The position numbers and the translations under genes are program-made. Positions 21,422 to 31,900 of a stretch of 64,000 bases of DNA are shown one piece after another. The notes under the pieces were generated by a model. The model ran no database searches and was not told the origin of the DNA. It worked only from the letters and a program-made list of their open reading frames with translations. The stretch is from Zygnema cylindricum. Taxonomy: Eukaryota > Streptophyta > Zygnematophyceae > Zygnematales > Zygnemataceae. Position 1 is the stretch's first letter. Each line of letters opens with the position of its first letter. The stretch spans positions 29,942 through 93,941 of the forward strand of contig JBBHKE010001207.1 in NCBI GenBank assembly GCA_037447655.1, in the 5' to 3' direction.

Positions 21422-21820
21422 TGTAACAGGGTTACAGAGTTGGGTACTTAGTGGCTAGCAACTAGGTTGCTATAGTTGCGGTGTCAGAGCAGCGCAGCTG
21501 CGATTCCAGACCAGCGCAACATAGCAGCGTAGCAACTTAGCAGCGTAGCAACTAAGTAGCGTAGCAGCATAGTAGCGTAGTATAGGAGCGCAACATAGCA
21601 ACGCAGCGTAGCAGTGTAGCAACGCCGCAGAATGTAGATTGAATCGAATAGTTCTATAAAGATGTTTTGAGATTGAGCTAGGAAGACCTTGAAGGTCCAC
21701 GTGTGCACCTGTATTGTACAATAGTGACTAGCAACTAGTGAGTTTAAATAGTCGGGCACACTTAGTTAAGGGACAGACTCTTCGAGTAGACCTTCATCGC
21801 GAGCGCTGGATGTTGTAATC
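21422..21820 (+). repeat. 5' LTR of chromovirus, truncated
   Basis: TGTAACAGGGTTACAGAG start. Homologous to 28203-28697 and 20693-21174 until TTGTAATC at 21820, after which homology stops at TGTTGAAATG, possibly the border of another inserted LTR. Contains a degenerate GTAGCA/ACTTAGCA tandem stretch at about 21515-21620. Confidence 0.72.
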
Positions 21821-22204
21821 TGTTGAAATGTATGTATTTTCTAAGTCTCTATTGGAAAAATAAATAGAGTTGTGGAACAAAACGTAAACATAGAATACCT
21901 TCCGTTATAATTTCGTTCATTATACAATACAAATCTAACTGAATGAACATATTGAAATTGTACGGTTACATAGCGTTATAACGTAACCGCGTATTACCAC
22001 CCGATGCATGGAGTCGACTATACGACGCGACAATGTACGTTTTGCCTCTGTTGTCCTCACACTTTTTTTACTATTATCAATTCACCCCATGCAAAACAAA
22101 CGCTTATTAGAATCATGAATGAACTTAAAGTGAAAGTACATAAACCTGTACATTTCAACGGTTTTTGCTCATACTTATTTTAGTGTATAATTATGAATGC
22201 CGCA

Positions 22205-22473
22205 ATGATTGTATATCCGCATACCCAAAATATAATTATGGATTTTTACGTTGGAAGGACGCGACGTCGTACGGATTGTCAAAATTTGTATCTCTACCTA
22301 TTTTAACGTATATGTTATGACGGCGGATCATGTATACCCAAAACAGCATTACGAAAAAATTATAATTAAATATTTTTTTGAAAATGGAATTGATACACAA
22401 ATTAGAATCCATGACATAATTCTTTATTCACACTAATAATTTCTATACGATAATAACGATTCACGGTGTAGTT
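22205..22473 (-). repeat. CAGTACACCG-type TIR element, left copy
   Basis: Reading the minus strand from 22473: TACACCGTGAATCGTTATTA, then about 250 bp closely matching the right copy at 22854-23115. The outer terminus is weathered (CTG lost). Likely a non-autonomous Tc1/mariner- or pogo-like DNA element by TIR type. Confidence 0.6.
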
Positions 22474-22853
22474 GCAACAGGTGACTCTCAAACAGTTCAG
22501 AATCGACGTCATCGCTCTCGTATGGTGTCATCCTAACATGCGTACTTTTGAGCCTTCGAACATTTCAGTTCAAAGTTCAAACGTTTCGAAAACTCTTTGT
22601 TCGTGCGATGTTTTGAGTTCGAACAAAGGCTCGCAAGCAAGCGGGGGGAGTATTCGTATGGGATTCTGCCACGTCGTCACGACAATAATGAGAACCTAAA
22701 GAGCGCGCACATTCCAAGGAAACCCTTAAATCATAGTACAAATGTGCAAAAACAATTACATTGCTATATGCGGTGTCTCCGTACTGGACCCATATGATAC
22801 TTAATAAAGTGGTAAAATACCCATGGGCCATGCGCGTCAACTCATGATGTACA

Positions 22854-23115
22854 GTACACCGTGAATCGTTATTAGACTATAGAAATTATTTGTATCAATA
22901 ATAAATTAGTGTCATTGATTCTAATTTGTGTATCAATATCATTATGAAAAAAATGTTTAATTGTAATTTCTCTATAACGCTGATTTAGGTATAGAGAATC
23001 TGTCGTCATTACTATACGTTAAAATAGGTAAAAGTACAAGATTTGACAATCCGTACCACGTCACGTCCTTTAAGTGTAATTTATCGATAATTCTAATTTG
23101 GGTTTGCGAACGCGT
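22854..23115 (+). repeat. CAGTACACCG-type TIR element, right copy
   Basis: A TA dinucleotide at 22854-22855 is followed by CAGTACACCGTGAATCG, a terminus of the CAGT type expected for Tc1/mariner and pogo families. It is an inverted near-copy of 22205-22473. The far end of this element was not found before the assembly gap. Confidence 0.6.
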
Positions 23116-23439
23116 TTGTCGCAAACTCGACTCCACGTTTATTCTAAGCGCAGTTCTGTATGCAACCGACATAAGTTAATTACAAATTCCGTACAATTTT
23201 CGGTAATCAAGTACAGTTTTGTACCAGCAAACACATTCCGTACACCACACTATTCATGAAATAAGTACGGTAATTCCATTGACGCTAATTCACAAGAACC
23301 GTAATTAACGTCACGGATAAAATAGAATCAGTCACTGTATTTCGGGTATCAATGTCAAAATTTTGGGGCGCCGATATAGAGTACATAAGTCTAATAACGG
23401 GTTTTAAAACTGTAACTATGGGCTTTATGTCACTGACTA

Positions 23440-23449
23440 NNNNNNNNNN
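23440..23449. other. Assembly gap (10 N)
   Basis: Ten consecutive N bases. Real length unknown; sequence on either side may not be contiguous. Confidence 0.99.
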
Positions 23450-23699
23450 CAGTGTAAACGAGGAGAAACGCATGTTGGATAAAAGGGTTTCCTGAACATC
23501 CTGGCAAGCATTCACGAAGTACACTAGGAGGTTGCAAGCCGATATGTGTTTCTAAAGCAGATCTTTCTGCTAATGTTTGCGTAGGTCTATACCGGCTTTC
23601 TACCTCAAGTAGTCTACGTATTTTCAACGACCGCGTAACCAATTGGGCTTGCCGTAATGGGCTTTGACCTTTACCGGTATGGCTCAAGATTTGCGGGAG

Positions 23700-24970
23700 A
23701 AAAGGTATAGGAGGAGACGTTAAGATCCGAGCGCTAAACAAGTTAACGGTCAAGAATGCGTACCCTTTACCGAGAATACACGAATTGCTAGACCGACTTC
23801 GAGGTGCTAAATATTTCTCAAAGATAGATCTGCATGCGGTTATCACCGAATTAGAATTGCAGAGGAGGATATGGAAAAGAGGGCGTTTAGAACTCGGTAT
23901 GGCCATTTCCAGTTTCGGGTAATGCCGTTCGGGTTAACCAATGCGCCAGCAACTTTTATGCATCTGATGAACTCCATCTTTCGGCCATATCTGGATGCGT
24001 TTGTAATCGTCTTTCTAGACGAAATCTTTGTGTATAGCCGAACGTTGGAGGATCACATGAAGCACTTACGAACGGTCCTACAAGTCCTTTGGGAAAATAG
24101 GTTGTACGCAAAGAGGAGCAAATGTGACTTCTTGAAGGAGAAAATTGATTTTTGGGCCATGTGGTGAGCCGGGACGGAATCGTAGTGGATCCGAACAAAA
24201 CAAGGGCAGTGAAGGAGTGGTCGGAGCCGATGAACATTACAGAATTAGGGAGCTTTATGGGATTATGCTCCTACTATCGACGTTTTGTTGAAGGTTTCGC
24301 CAAAATCGCTGCACCACTCACGGAATTATTTAAGAATGACGCGCCCTACGAGTGGAAATCGGCGCAAGGGGCAGCTTTTAACACGCTAAAGGAACGGTTG
24401 GTTACCGCCCTTGTGTTAGCTGTTCCCGACCCGGACTTACCTTGGACGATAATTACAAACGCCAGCAATACAGCTATTAGAGCGATCCTTATAAAGGATC
24501 AAAGAAAAGGCTTACGACAGTCGAAAACTAAAGGCAACGGAGCATGGGGCCACCCATGAAAAGGAGAAAATTGCGATAATTAATGCGCTGGAGGTTTGGA
24601 AATGTTACATTCAAGGGAAGCGGATCATAGTTATCACGGATCAGCACGCCCTGCAGTACCTGCAAACACAGCCGAAATTGTCCAAGAAAACAAGTGCGCT
24701 CATAGCCGAAATTGTCCAAGAAACAAGTGCGCTGGATGACGTTTCTCTAGACCTTCGGGTCGGAACTTGTCATTGAATATAAGCCGGGCAAGACGAACCT
24801 GGCAGATGCGCTGTTGAGAAGACTCGCAGTCGCTGCTACAGTGGCGGAGCACCGATCGCAAACATCGCAGGATGTCGACGTTAGCTATGTGAAAGAGAAC
24901 ACCGCAGCGGCGGCCACAGCTCAAGATTCGAAACTCAGCGCAGTCACCAGTATGGTGCAAGTGGACGAGC
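23700..24970 (+). pseudogene. Chromovirus reverse transcriptase and RNase H
   Basis: RT blocks [25 protein letters not shown], then after a one-base frameshift near 23837 [30 protein letters not shown] broken into motifs NAPATF and FLDEIFVYS. The catalytic YVDD is replaced by FLDE. A second frameshift near 24150 leads to [29 protein letters not shown] and the RNase H start ([15 protein letters not shown], where the family has TDAS). Later RNase H and tether residues (ITDQHALQYL, GKTNLADALLRR) follow in another frame. A 31-bp duplication at 24670-24734 adds damage. Inactive. Confidence 0.9.
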
Positions 24971-25129
24971 AGTGGCTAAGTTGAATCAAGGCAGCATAAG
25001 ACGACGACGAGACATTAAAAGAACTGATAAAACGGAAGGTATTGGTTCGGAGCGCCAAATGGTATTTGGGGATACCGACCTAGTCAAACAACGAGACTTT
25101 ACGTATCGACAAACCAGGAGCTATGTCAT

Positions 25130-26535
25130 TCGATACTAAAATTAAGTTATGATGAACCACTCAGTGGACACTTCGGCGGGGATAAAACAACCGCACATGT
25201 CGTTGAGGCGTATAATTGGCCAAACATGACTTGGGACATTGCGGAGTATGTCCGGACGTTTGACTCGTGTAACAAAAACAAAGCGGAATCGGGTCACAAG
25301 GGTCTGTTACAACCCCTTCACATACCATTTGTTCCTTGGGAAGCGATTTCGATGGACTTCATCGTTGCTCTCTCGTTAACCAGGGAAGGTTATGACTCTA
25401 TTTTCGTCGTCGTGGATTACCTGACAAAAATGGCTCATTTCTTACCCACGACAACCACCGCCATAGCACGAGATGTAGTAGACTTATTCTTTCGAGAGAT
25501 ATTCCGCTATCACGGACTCCCAAAGAGGATCGTCAGCAACCGGGATCGGAAATTTGTGAGTCACTTTTGGAGAGGTCTTTTTGCGCTATGTGGAACGCAG
25601 TTGGCGATGTCCACAACTTACCACCCTCAAACGGAGGGTCAAACTGAAAGGGTGAATCGGACTTTGGAGGAGGCATTACGGACTTATGTTTCGGTGCACC
25701 AAACGGATTGGGTAACCATCTAACAACTATTCAGGTGGCGTACAACGGTGCGGCGCACTCGTCCACGATTGCTACGCCATTCTCCCTAAACGGACGACAG
25801 CCCACTTTTCCGCAAAACTTATTGGTCACGGACTGCCCTATGCCGGCAGCTCTGAAGTTTGCCACAACGTTGCAAGGGAACCTGGAAAAGGTGGCGAAGG
25901 CGCTCCAGCTGGCAAAGAATCATCAAAAGTCGCAAGCCGACTCTCACCCGAAGGAAACCATTTTTCGCGTGGGTGATAGGGTTCGCCTTAATATGGCAAA
26001 CCTCTCCTTACCATTCGCCCTCTTTAAGAAATTGGCACCGAAATTCACGCGCCCATTCACAATTCTGTCACGTGTGGGAGAGGTGGTTTATAAGATGGAT
26101 ATTCCGACGGAGTGGCATATCCACAATGTCTTCCTTGTTTCCCTACTTAAACCATTCACAAACCGTGATTCGATGTTTCTTAATCGACGCCAAAATACTC
26201 CTTTGCCCCCCGTTCACGGTACCTCGGACGAGTATGAGGTGGAGGATATCTTTCAGTCACGCCGCTCTCGGAATTCCAACTCCAGACAGTATCTAGTGTG
26301 TTGGAAGGGCTACGGCGCTGAGGACGACTCTTGGGTGAACGAGGGGGATCTGCATTCTCCTGAGTTGTTGCGCCGGTTTCAGAAGAGTGAGGACACACAA
26401 CTTCACCGGAGGGGCAATCGCAGCGGCTGCGGTAAAGGAACGAATCGCAGTGTCACAACGTTTGCAATTATATTGGGGACGCCGCGAAGAAACGCAACGA
26501 CGATGTTACCTCACTTCGGCGATACAGCGGCGTAG
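25130..26535 (+). pseudogene. Chromovirus integrase with C-terminal chromodomain
   Basis: Integrase core 25226-25723: SMDFIV (first Asp), SNRDRKFVSHFW (second), TEGQTERVNRTLEE (Glu), all typical of Ty3/gypsy. A frameshift near 25715 leads into the second ORF (25708-26535) with the GPF/Y-like region (IFRVGDRVRLNMANL, KLAPKFTRPFTILSRVGEVVYKMDIP) and a chromodomain at about residues 173-222 (EYEVEDIF, YLVCWKGYGAEDDSWV). The chromodomain directs integration to marked chromatin in chromoviruses. The upstream zinc-binding part near 25150-25225 is broken by stops. Confidence 0.92.
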
Positions 26536-26619
26536 TCACCGCAGCGCAGCATGGATACCGTACCATGAGAGGAACGCAGCGCCACCGCTGGGCTGATAGG
26601 AAAGCGCAACGGCGCAATT

Positions 26620-28158
26620 TTGTTTCACCACATTGGTGACAACGAACCCTCGGTTTCGCCGCTGCAGCGTAGTTTTATAAATGTTGGACGCTGCGATACC
26701 CTCGCACACTGCGACGCGTCAAAGTGTCCAAATGTAAAACCCTCAACCCTCTGTAACAAAGCCGCCATCCGCCCTCGCGCCCAGCTTAGTTTAGGCGACT
26801 TAGAGAGTGCTTCACTCTGCACAGCCTGCTTACCCTCCCTTCTCGCACTACCAGAATTATCCGACGCCACAACATTTATGGCATCGTCGTCTTCTCCACC
26901 GCCAAAAAGACAAAGACTGGTACGAGTAGGGCAAGGTGATGTACCACGCCCGGATAGATTGTTAGAGGCGGCAGAGGCCATGGTAGAGGCAGGCAAGAGG
27001 AGGGAGGTGGTGGCACTACCTGAACCAGAGGAGACAGCTAGTAGCGGGGTAGGGCCAGCGGAGACCTGCGGAGGAGAGGGGTCAGAAAATTCACAAGACC
27101 CCGAGTACAACCCACTCAAGGAAGGGGATCAGGAGGATGAGGAAGACCATGTGATTTCAGATGCGGAGGAGCCGGAACGGGAACTGACACCTCCGCCAAT
27201 TGAGGAGCGTGCCTCTGACCTGAAGGTGATGAGGGACCCTAATAAGGAGAGCACCGCGGACGAGTAACCCTCCGAAAGCTCCGAGAAGAAAGCGGAAGCA
27301 CAATATCCTAGCGGAGACGAGGTATTTCTCCACGGAAGGGAAAGAGGGGACACGGACAGGGAAAGTGAGCGGGAAGAAGAAACCCCCGATTATCTCTTTC
27401 CATCTTCTATGGACACTGGGCATCCGAACCGTACTTTCAGCTTCGCCAAGCGTCTGTACTGGGACCCTTCGGAGTGGCCTGCAACTTGGCGCACAAGAAA
27501 ATCTGGGGACCCTATCTATATCCCCGCAGACGTGCCGTCACACCCAGCCTAGAATTTCATGAGAACGAAGGACCTGGGGAACAACCATAAGGGTTAAGTA
27601 CAACTAAACCCTCATGCCCTGCCATTTGTGGAAGTAGTCGAAGAGCACTATCGGTACAGGGTGCATATTCTCGGGTTACTTCGTCGTTACCACCCGTGGG
27701 ATGTTCGTCTGCATGACATCATCTTTTGGGCGGAGGTTACACCCGAGCTACGAGCACTCAAGATGGCGCGGAAGAACGCTATGCAGCGGGCCCGAGCCGC
27801 CAGGAAACACATCTTCTTCAAATTAAGGAAAGTACCGCGGTGGGAACCGGCAGAGGGGATAGCATATAGGGCACAGCAAGCCGAGGAACCCGAAGCTCCC
27901 CAAGCCTCGGCACCAGAAGAATCTGCACCGCCAACCATTCCGCAGCAACCTGCGGCACCAACACAGGCACCGGAGGAAGGGGAGGACCGGGTTCGGGAGC
28001 GAATCACTCGGAGACGTTTGGCAGCGGTGGATCACTATATTACGCTGCTGGAGACTCGTTGTGAGCAGCTCCAACACCAACTTGGCACCCTACGACAGGA
28101 AATCGAGGAGCACCTTGAAGAGACATACGGCATGCTCTGGAAATTACAGTTTCCCTGA
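26620..28158 (+). pseudogene. Extra 3' ORF of chromovirus, same family as copies A and B
   Basis: Likely start ATG 26878 (MASSSSPPPKRQRLVRVG). Open to TAA 27265, continuing in the same frame to TAG near 27552, then resuming at 27628-28158. Block order matches copies A/B: KR-rich N-terminus, acidic region (EEDHVISDAEEPERE), SESSEKKAEAQYPSGDE, EEETPDYLFPSS, WPATWRTRKSGDP, IPADVPSHP, RYHPWDVRLHDIIFWAEVTPEL, a Pro/Ala-rich linker and a C-terminal heptad region (RLAAVDHYITLLETRCEQLQHQ). It lies between pol and the 3' LTR, on the element's strand. No known domain; a structural or nucleic-acid-binding accessory protein is one guess. Confidence 0.65.
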
Positions 28159-28202
28159 GGAAACAAAGTTCAGCGGGACGCTAAATCCTTAGTGGGAGGC
28201 AC

Positions 28203-28697
28203 TGTAACAAGGTTACAAGGTTGGGAACTTAGTGGCTAGAAACTCGGCTGCTATAGTTGCGATTGCAGAGCAGCGCAGGTGCGATTCCATATTAGCGCAA
28301 CATAGCAGCATAGCAACTTGGTAGAATAACGTAGCGCACCATTGCAACGCAGCGTAGCTGTATAACAACGCCGCAGAATGTAGATTTTACCGTATAGTTC
28401 TAGAAAAATATTGTGGATAGATCTCGGTTGACCGCGAAGGTCCACATGTACATTTGTACACTATTGGGTTGACTAGCGGTTAGTTAGTTTATATAGTGAG
28501 ACAGACGTAGTACGAGACCGACTCTTTGAGTAGACCCTCGCAGCGTGTGTTGAATCTTGTAATCCTCTCTTGAGTAATAAAGCGCCATCTTGTCAATCAC
28601 AGCTGTGTGCACCTGTTGTTGCTACGGGAGGATCCTTGGAGCTTTTCGTTGTGCATTGTGGTGTATTGTGGTGCCTATAATTCCTGCCTCTTTTACA
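28203..28697 (+). repeat. 3' LTR of chromovirus
   Basis: 495 bp, TGTAACAAGG to CTCTTTTACA, directly after the purine tract AGTGGGAGGCAC. Matches 20693-21174 and 21422-21820. Confidence 0.85.
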
Positions 28698-28739
28698 CTT
28701 TGCTGAGATCTCGGTTCAAGCTTTTGTCACTAAATGTAG

Positions 28740-29181
28740 TGACTATGAATGCCTTGTGGGATAGGACGTTATATTTCGTGTAGGGGGTGGAGTTGACATG
28801 CACGATCAGATATTTTGTTATAGGCCCACTAACTTCTTGGAATGCAAAATCTGCATTCCGCTAATTTCTGCTAGGAAGTCCATGCCTATTATGTCAAATT
28901 CGGCCACATCCATACCTGCATTTTCAGGGAATTTGGTGGGGGCCGAAATATTTCATTCATTGCCAGAAAAAGAAATTCTTCCCGATAGTTCTTACTTACC
29001 ATAAATTTTCACTGACCCAGGTTTTCTTATAGATACGAGGGAATTTGACCGTATCTAAATCCAAACCTTGTCAATTCCACTTTCTCCGGCCTCTCTTACA
29101 ATCCCAGTCCGTATAGACTCTTTTGGGTTTCTTCCCATTAATTGGAATCTGGTCTAATTGGAACCTCATCCAAATGGATTG
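28740..29181 (+). pseudogene. Unidentified coding upstream of the methyltransferase
   Basis: Same frame as the methyltransferase with three stops; open part 28798-29004 reads MHDQIFCYRPTNFLECKI. Position suggests a gag-protease remnant or the N-terminal extension of the methyltransferase polyprotein. Codons just before motif I (INWNLV, PHPNGL) run into it without a frameshift. Confidence 0.45.
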
Positions 29182-30160
29182 GTGATTTTGGACCTTTTTG
29201 CTGGAATAGGCACTTCCCTCTTTGCATGTTTGCGGAATGGATTATTAAACTAATTTTATTATTCGGTTGAGATTGATCCGTTAGCACGGAAAGCACAATT
29301 ACATCATTGTAATCTGTTGCATTCCCAATACCCGCATTTGTTACCTAAATCTGCATACGAGCATATGCATACTGCCCTCCCACAAGACATTCGGATTGTG
29401 GGCAACCATCACTTACTGGAGATTGGTCCAATCGATCTAGTTTTTGGCGGATGGGAGTTCCAAGGAATGTCTCGGGCCGGGAAAGGTCTTGGATTAGCCG
29501 ATCCCCGCACCAAATTATTTTTTGAGTTGGTTCGCATCCTGCATTTTCTACAAACTTTAGATCATCCTATGGGGTATATCTTGGAAAATGTCGCAGCCTA
29601 TAATGATCCAAGACCTACAGTCTTGGCTGATTATCAACGGATTGAACAATTAATTGGTCCGCCTCTTATTATTGACGCGGCTCGCCATGGTTCACTAGCA
29701 CACTAGGTTCGCTCCAAATGGACAAACCTGATCAATATTGGTAGACTTTGTGAGGCCAACTTGTTAGTTCGTCCTCCTCCTACATACATTCAGGCTGCCA
29801 TTCTTCCTTTCCATAAGGTGCAGCCTTGCATTCAAAAGGACTGTCCCCCTAATTTCAGTGTCAATGTCCTAGGTTAACCTCTCAAGGTGCTTCCTACCTT
29901 AGTTTCTTACCCACATTCACATGCATTCTCTAATGACGGTCCGGGCATGCTTTGAAACATTCATATCGGTGAGCTTGAAGAGCCTACCTCTACGGAACGA
30001 GAACACCTCTTGCATTTCATTCCTGGCACAGCGGCCGCTCATGGTCTTACTGAACGTCAAAGATGCACTTTATTAGGTCGTGTCATGGATTCTCAGTCTT
30101 TGTCTTTTGTTCTAGGTCTTGGGTTTGCTGCTGGTCCTCACTCTCAGGCACATCCGTCTC
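29182..30160 (+). pseudogene. Cytosine-5 DNA methyltransferase domain in a retrotransposon
   Basis: About 325 codons in one frame, interrupted only by stops at 29251, 29704, 29875 and 29953. C5-methyltransferase motifs in order: I (VILDLFAGIG, S-adenosylmethionine binding), II (YYSVEIDPLA), IV (GGWEFQGMSRAG), VI (YILENVA), VIII (AH-stop-VRSKWTNL) and a C-terminal region with ERQRCTLLGRVMDSQSLSFVLGLGF. In active enzymes motif IV has Pro-Cys-Gln; here the Cys position is Phe (TTC at 29458-29460), one base from TGC. Frame continues through the spacer towards RT, so the domain was part of the element's polyprotein, not a chance neighbour. Presumed original role: methylating element or host DNA. 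Inactive now. Confidence 0.88.
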
Positions 30161-30640
30161 AACCAGCTGGGGGGGGGAATGCATCACTAAAAAAATCTTT
30201 CCGTCCCACTCTCCAAGGGACCACATTTCAATTTTTCCTCTTTTTTTCTCCAATTCCACCAGTCTCGGAGATCTTTATCTACGATTTTCTCAATCCTAGC
30301 CAAATGTCTTGGTCTATTCCAGAATACACGGCTGTCCAGTTTACAAGTCCCATGTATATTCCATCCACTCCTCATTGGAGTGCTGCTTTTCCAACACGCA
30401 TTTTGAATCATTCAGTTAATTGCCTTAAATGGACACCTGTAGCTGTTGAGTTAGGTCAAACGCTTATTGCAGATGAGCAGTTGGCCATTGCACAACCTAT
30501 GGAAGCTATGACAACCGAAAATTCCGATGCTTCTAAATGGAAATTTGGCACCAATCTAACAAAGGCCGAACAAGAGTTACTGAATGATGTAGTTTTACGG
30601 AATATTGATGCTTTCTATGAACCATTTAGGTCGTCACACC
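30161..30640 (+). pseudogene. Linker between methyltransferase and RT
   Basis: Open in the methyltransferase frame to 30648. Pro/Ser-rich first, then WKFGTNLTKAEQELLNDVVLRNIDAF, the usual lead-in to a gypsy RT. The RT continues in another frame after about 30615. Confidence 0.6.
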
Positions 30641-31900
30641 GCTTATAAGATGTCGATAGATCTCGAAGATGATCGTCCGATATTTAAACCGAAACATTGT
30701 TTGTCAGAAACTGAATGGGAAATGGTAGACAAGCGATGTGGTGAACTAGAGGAAGCTGGCCTAATCTATCGGCCAGACACCACATTTGCAGCTCCCACTG
30801 TCATGCCTCGGAAAAAGGATTCCGATGGTAATTTTACTGAACATCATATGTGTGGTGACTATCGTGAACTAAATGTTAGAATGGTTCAAGATCGTCATCC
30901 CATGCCTCTTGCCGAAGAAATATTTGATCACGTCGGCGGAGCAAATTATTTTAGTATCCTTAACCTCTGTCAGGGATTCAATCAAATTGAGATAGAGGAA
31001 AATGACCGGCATAAAACTGCCTTTTGGGGTAGCGACGGCCAATGGGAATGGGTTGTAATGCCATTCAGACTGAAAAATGCTCCGTCAGTATTTCAAAAAG
31101 TCATGGACTCCGTTCTTGGAGGTTGTAAGTTTGCGAGATGTTACATCGATGACCTCATCATAACCTCCGCTACTATCGAAGAGCATGCTGCTCACATCGA
31201 ATGGGTATCGACTGAATTGAAAAAGGTCAGATTAAAATGTCATCCAGCAAAATGCACCTTTGGAGCTGAGGGAGTGCCTTACCTCGGCCATTTTATCTCG
31301 GCTGAGGGAATCACTCCTCTCGAAGCAAACATAGAGGCAATCAGTAAATTGCCTGCTCCCACGGACCTTACAAGTCTGCGAGCTTTTCTCGGACTTGCTT
31401 ATTATTATCGCAGTTTTGTATCTAATTTTAGCACCATCGCATCACCGTTAAACGACCTTCTTAAGAATGAAGTGGCGTTTATATGGGGTCCCAATCAGAT
31501 TTCCGCATTTCAAAAATTAAAAACCGCTTTATCGAGTGATCTAATTCTCGGTCCTCCCAATCACAAACTCCCTTTTTGTCTCCAAACAGATTTTGGGAAA
31601 CCCGGAATCGCTGCCATCTTGACACAAAGAGAGTTGAGCGGAGACGAATACGTGGTTGCTTACGCGAGTAGAAGAAATAACCGGGTTGAATCAAATTATA
31701 GTAGCTATGAAGGAGAGTGTCTAGCCGCGGTTTGGGGAGTCGTTCACTTCCGCCATTATTTGTACGGAAAACTTTTCACACTCCTAACTGACTATCATCT
31801 CTTACATTGGCTAATGACGAACAATAAGCTTTTTGGGAAGCTAGCGCGATAGGCTTTAATTTAACATGAATATGACGTTGAAATAATACACCGATTCGGT
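30641..31900 (+). pseudogene. Gypsy reverse transcriptase and RNase H
   Basis: Open from 30605 to 31852 and the best-preserved pol in the window. Residues: YKMSIDLEDDRPIF, MCGDYRELN, FSILNLCQGFNQIEIEE (first catalytic Asp position reads N in LNLCQG where LDLxxG is usual), MPFRLKNAPSVFQ, CYIDDLIITS with intact YIDD-type pair, YLGHFISAEGI, then the RNase H domain (LQTDFGKPGIAAIL, NYSSYEGECLAA, LLTDYHLLHWL). Reading stops at 31852 just after LLHWL; remaining codons to about 31900 (NEYDVEIIHRFG) are in another frame. Confidence 0.92.

Larger units (their letters stand above)
21821..23439. other. No gene; AT-rich DNA with large inverted repeat
   Basis: No coding sequence recognised. The only structure is the inverted repeat 22205-22473 / 22854-23115 listed separately. 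It occupies the place where chromovirus gag and protease would be. Confidence 0.5.
21422..28697 (+). mobile_element. Chromovirus (Ty3/gypsy) with extra 3' ORF
   Basis: 5' LTR start at 21422, RT, RNase H, integrase and chromodomain at 23700-26535, an extra ORF at 26620-28158, a purine tract (AGTGGGAGGCAC) and a 3' LTR at 28203-28697. The 5' LTR is cut at 21820 and gag is not recognisable; an assembly gap lies in that part, so the two halves may not be one original element. The flanks show no matching target duplication. Confidence 0.75.

Noticed and set aside
23430-23906. 158-codon minus-strand ORF across the gap
   Set aside because: It includes the unknown bases and is antisense to the chromovirus RT start.
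26625-27119. 164-codon minus-strand ORF
   Set aside because: Antisense shadow of the extra chromovirus ORF, which is supported by its homologues A and B.
21417-28702. Target duplication of the chromovirus
   Set aside because: The flanks ACACA and CTTTG do not match; no duplication can be claimed.
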